Source of the DNA: a virus
Virus record (IMG/VR): IMGVR_UViG_3300011113_000163
Coordinates: 1-62,057 of that record
Length of the DNA stretch: 62,057 bases
Strand: one strand, 5' to 3'
Shown here: positions 60,108-62,057 of the stretch, piece after piece
Layout of the letters: every line of letters starts with the position of its first letter
Numbering within the stretch: the stretch's first letter is position 1
Notes under the pieces: generated by a model
Seen by the model: only the letters and a program-made list of their open reading frames with translations
What the model was told of the DNA's origin: nothing
The model's database searches: none
Program-made: the position numbers and the translations under genes

Positions 60108-60362
60108 ATGTCTAGCAATAAATTTGAACAAAAAGCTTTAAAACAAATCAATCTTAATGAAGGATTGATTAGTACAATAGCTGGATTTTTTTTAGGATCT
60201 AAATTTCGATCATCAATGCGAGAGTTAGAAAAGATGAAAAAAGATGATCCTACTTTAAAAGCTGATATAGCTAGCTTTTATCAAAATTATAAATCATTAC
60301 GAAACCAATTAGATACAATCTGCGATAAACATCCGAATTTACCGAATTGTAAAGATAGATAA
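60108..60362 (+). CDS. Small protein with hydrophobic segment and targeting-like N terminus
   Basis: An 84-residue protein. Residues 1-18 (FEQKALKQINLNE, then G) end in an LNE cut-type site. A hydrophobic, Gly/Phe-rich segment follows (ISTIAGFFLGSK), then a charged helical part and a Cys-containing end (TICDKHPNLPNC). It resembles the small protein at 58687 in plan. The stop overlaps the tape-measure start (TAATG). It is a likely internal virion protein, though no family is recognised. Confidence 0.6.
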   Translation: MSSNKFEQKALKQINLNEGLISTIAGFFLGSKFRSSMRELEKMKKDDPTLKADIASFYQNYKSLRNQLDTICDKHPNLPNCKDR

Positions 60363-62057
60363 TGGCTGAATATTCTAAAGAACAAATAAAGTTACTGCAA
60401 GAAGCTCAGAGTCTTTTTGAAATGACAGAGATAAGCTTAGACAGGCAAGCTGACATTCAAAATGATATTTTACTGGGTACAATAAAAAATAACAACGAAT
60501 TATTAAACTCATTAAAGTATCTTGAAGAAATAGAAGCTCAAGAGCGTGTGATACAAAAAGTAGAAGAGGCACGTGAAAAAGCTTTAAACGACTATGCGGG
60601 AGTACTGCAAAGTACATTAAAGCCGATGACTAAATTAAACGAGTTAACGGCTAAGGGGTTAAAAGAGGATAAAGAAAAAATTTCACGTGCAGTACAGTTA
60701 GGTCAAATAACTCAAGATCAAGCAAATGATTTATTGAAACAATTAGATACTTTAGAAAGAATTAGTAAAAATCCTATAGCGAAAGAAGGTTTCATAGCTG
60801 CGGGCACGAGTATAGAAAAAATGCAAAGTAGCATCGATGGTTTCATGAAAAGCTTACCAGGCGGCCCGTTTTTATCAAAAGCTTTAGGTTTAGATAAACT
60901 TGGAGAAAAATTACAAAACAATTTGATAAGTGGTGGTAAATTAGGTTTTTTAGGAGTAATAGCGGCTGCGGGGATATTATTTACTTTATTAAAAAGTATA
61001 TCAGATGAAGCCAAAAAGTTATCAACCGAAACTGGTTTAACGTTCGGCCAGGCTATGAAGCTTAATAATGAAATGAGAGAAGCTTCAACTGCATATGGCG
61101 TAACATTGGCAACTCAAGAAGACTTAGTTGCAGTTCAAAAAGAATCAATTGCTGAATTTGGTAATGCCGCAATACTATCAGGCGAAGTAGCTGCCAGTGT
61201 TGCAGAGACAGGTAAAGCCTTTGGATACGGCGCAATGGAAGCAGGTAAAGTAAATGCTGTCTTTATGCAAATGGGAATATCAGGTACAGAGGCTGCAGAT
61301 GCACAACAAGACTTAGCAGCATCGGCACTTAAAGCCGGCGTCAATGTTGGCGCTGTAATGAAAGATATTTCTACCAATTCTAAAGAGGTTGCTAAATACT
61401 TTGGCGGTAATGTTAAGGCATTGAAAGACGCTGCTATAGAAGCTCAGAAGTTAGGAATGAGTTTAGCTACAATGGGCAGGATAGCAGACTCATTGTTAGA
61501 CTTTGAAACAAGTATTTCAAATCAATTTGAATTCCAAGCACTTACCGGCAAACAAATTAATTTAGACAGTGCACGTCAATTGGCGTTGCAAGGAGATATT
61601 GCCGGAGCAGCAAAAGAGGTTGTAAATCAATTTGGTAGTTTAGCAGAGTTGCAAGCCCAAGGTCCTATTGCAATGGAGTCGGCAGCAAAAGCGGCCGGTA
61701 TGACAGTTGACGAATTGACTAAGTCAATGTATGTACAAGAAACCTTAGGTGACTTAACGAAAGAACAGCAAGCTGCTATGACTAACTTAGGATTGTCTGC
61801 TGCTGAATTACAAGACATGAGTAAAGAACAATTGCAAGCTGAATTGGCAAAACAACAATCAATTGATCAATCGGCTAAAGCATTTGAAGATATAAAAAAT
61901 ACTTTTATGACTGCATTGGCTCCGTTAGCCGAGTCATTTGGTAGCATTATTTCATCGTTAGTTCCAATATTACGAGTTATTGGACAAATAATAAGTGTAG
62001 CATTTATACCTATAGGATGGGCAGTCGATGCAGTAAGTACTTTAGTAGATTTATTTA
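60362..62057 (+). CDS. Tail tape measure protein (partial, cut by window end)
   Basis: An open frame of at least 565 codons running off the right edge. It begins MAEYSKEQIKLLQEAQSLFE and continues as long charged coiled coils. A short hydrophobic helix (LGFLGVIAAAGILFTLL) comes near residue 205. A helical Ala/Gly-rich region follows that is typical of tape measures (EAADAQQDLAASALKAG, LADSLLDFETSIS-type segments). Another hydrophobic stretch near the edge contains ISSLVPILRVIGQIISVAF. Position after gp26-type genes equals that of T4 gp29. The protein fixes tail length and is ejected ahead of the DNA. The start is set by the TAATG overlap. Confidence 0.88.
   Translation, partial: MAEYSKEQIKLLQEAQSLFEMTEISLDRQADIQNDILLGTIKNNNELLNSLKYLEEIEAQERVIQKVEEAREKALNDYAGVLQSTLKPMTKLNELTAKGLKEDKEKISRAVQLGQITQDQANDLLKQLDTLERISKNPIAKEGFIAAGTSIEKMQSSIDGFMKSLPGGPFLSKALGLDKLGEKLQNNLISGGKLGFLGVIAAAGILFTLLKSISDEAKKLSTETGLTFGQAMKLNNEMREASTAYGVTLATQEDLVAVQKESIAEFGNAAILSGEVAASVAETGKAFGYGAMEAGKVNAVFMQMGISGTEAADAQQDLAASALKAGVNVGAVMKDISTNSKEVAKYFGGNVKALKDAAIEAQKLGMSLATMGRIADSLLDFETSISNQFEFQALTGKQINLDSARQLALQGDIAGAAKEVVNQFGSLAELQAQGPIAMESAAKAAGMTVDELTKSMYVQETLGDLTKEQQAAMTNLGLSAAELQDMSKEQLQAELAKQQSIDQSAKAFEDIKNTFMTALAPLAESFGSIISSLVPILRVIGQIISVAFIPIGWAVDAVSTLVDLF

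Noticed and set aside
1-62057. tRNA genes
   Set aside because: I saw no cloverleaf with a GTTCGA-type T-arm and matching acceptor stem in the intergenic gaps, which are too short to hide many.

Overview
The window is 62 kb from the late half of a tailed, contractile (T4-like) bacteriophage. Every convincing gene is on the plus strand and packing is very tight. Gene pairs often overlap as TAATG or ATGA, no gap without a gene exceeds about 170 bases, and the DNA is AT-rich. Recognisable T4-type parts are gp25, gp6, large terminase gp17, portal gp20, prohead protease gp21, scaffold gp22, major capsid gp23, neck gp13/gp14, tail completion gp15, sheath gp18, tube gp19, a gp26-type baseplate protein and a tape measure cut by the right edge. 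The host is probably a member of the Bacteroidota. This is inferred from a ribosomal protein S21 of Bacteroidota type, a Bacteroidota-phage style spanin-like gene pair, and tail fibres built of GIGT-x-P repeats. It is not proven.

Layout: 1-11.2 kb, baseplate (gp25, gp6 and large wedge or tail proteins). 11.2-15.2 kb, virion proteins with LamG-type domains. 15.2-19.8 kb, DNA metabolism (T7 endonuclease I-type resolvase, T4 gp61-type primase, and one polypeptide joining the Mre11/gp47 nuclease to the Rad50/gp46 ATPase). 19.8-25.7 kb, first fibre locus. 26.0-31.2 kb, a bifunctional nucleotidylyltransferase-ligase-like enzyme, unknown proteins and a spanin-like pair. 31.2-42.5 kb, packaging and head genes, with a ribosomal protein bS21 gene just before scaffold and capsid. 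42.6-43.2 kb, PhoH. 43.4-49.7 kb, second fibre locus with three tandem LamG proteins. 49.7-52.2 kb, gp13-gp14-gp15. 52.3-55.2 kb, third fibre locus. 55.2-62.1 kb, sheath, tube, a free-standing HNH endonuclease, gp26-type protein, a possible frameshift partner and the tape measure.

Regulation: a short element, ATATTTAT(A/T)NNAAA, occurs in 19 gene-proximal copies 4 to 34 bases before start codons, plus two one-mismatch copies before bS21 and gp22. It precedes most virion genes or operons and is absent before the primase/recombination pair, so I read it as the late control element of this phage. Three rho-independent terminators are visible (after bS21, after capsid, before the tape-measure operon). 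A fourth, 18-bp GAAA-looped hairpin sits directly before the HNH gene.

Most notable systems: (1) a phage bS21 that keeps the tyrosine thought to help hide the anti-Shine-Dalgarno in Bacteroidota ribosomes, next to scaffold and capsid genes with clear Shine-Dalgarno sites; (2) an apparent family of proteins with short N-terminal peptides ending in (L/I/V)xE before a small residue, resembling T4 capsid-targeting peptides cut by gp21, including the bifunctional enzyme, which also has such sites between its two domains; (3) the fused Mre11-Rad50 protein; (4) hairpin control of a homing-type endonuclease; (5) a possible frameshift joining the gp26-type protein to a small downstream reading frame.
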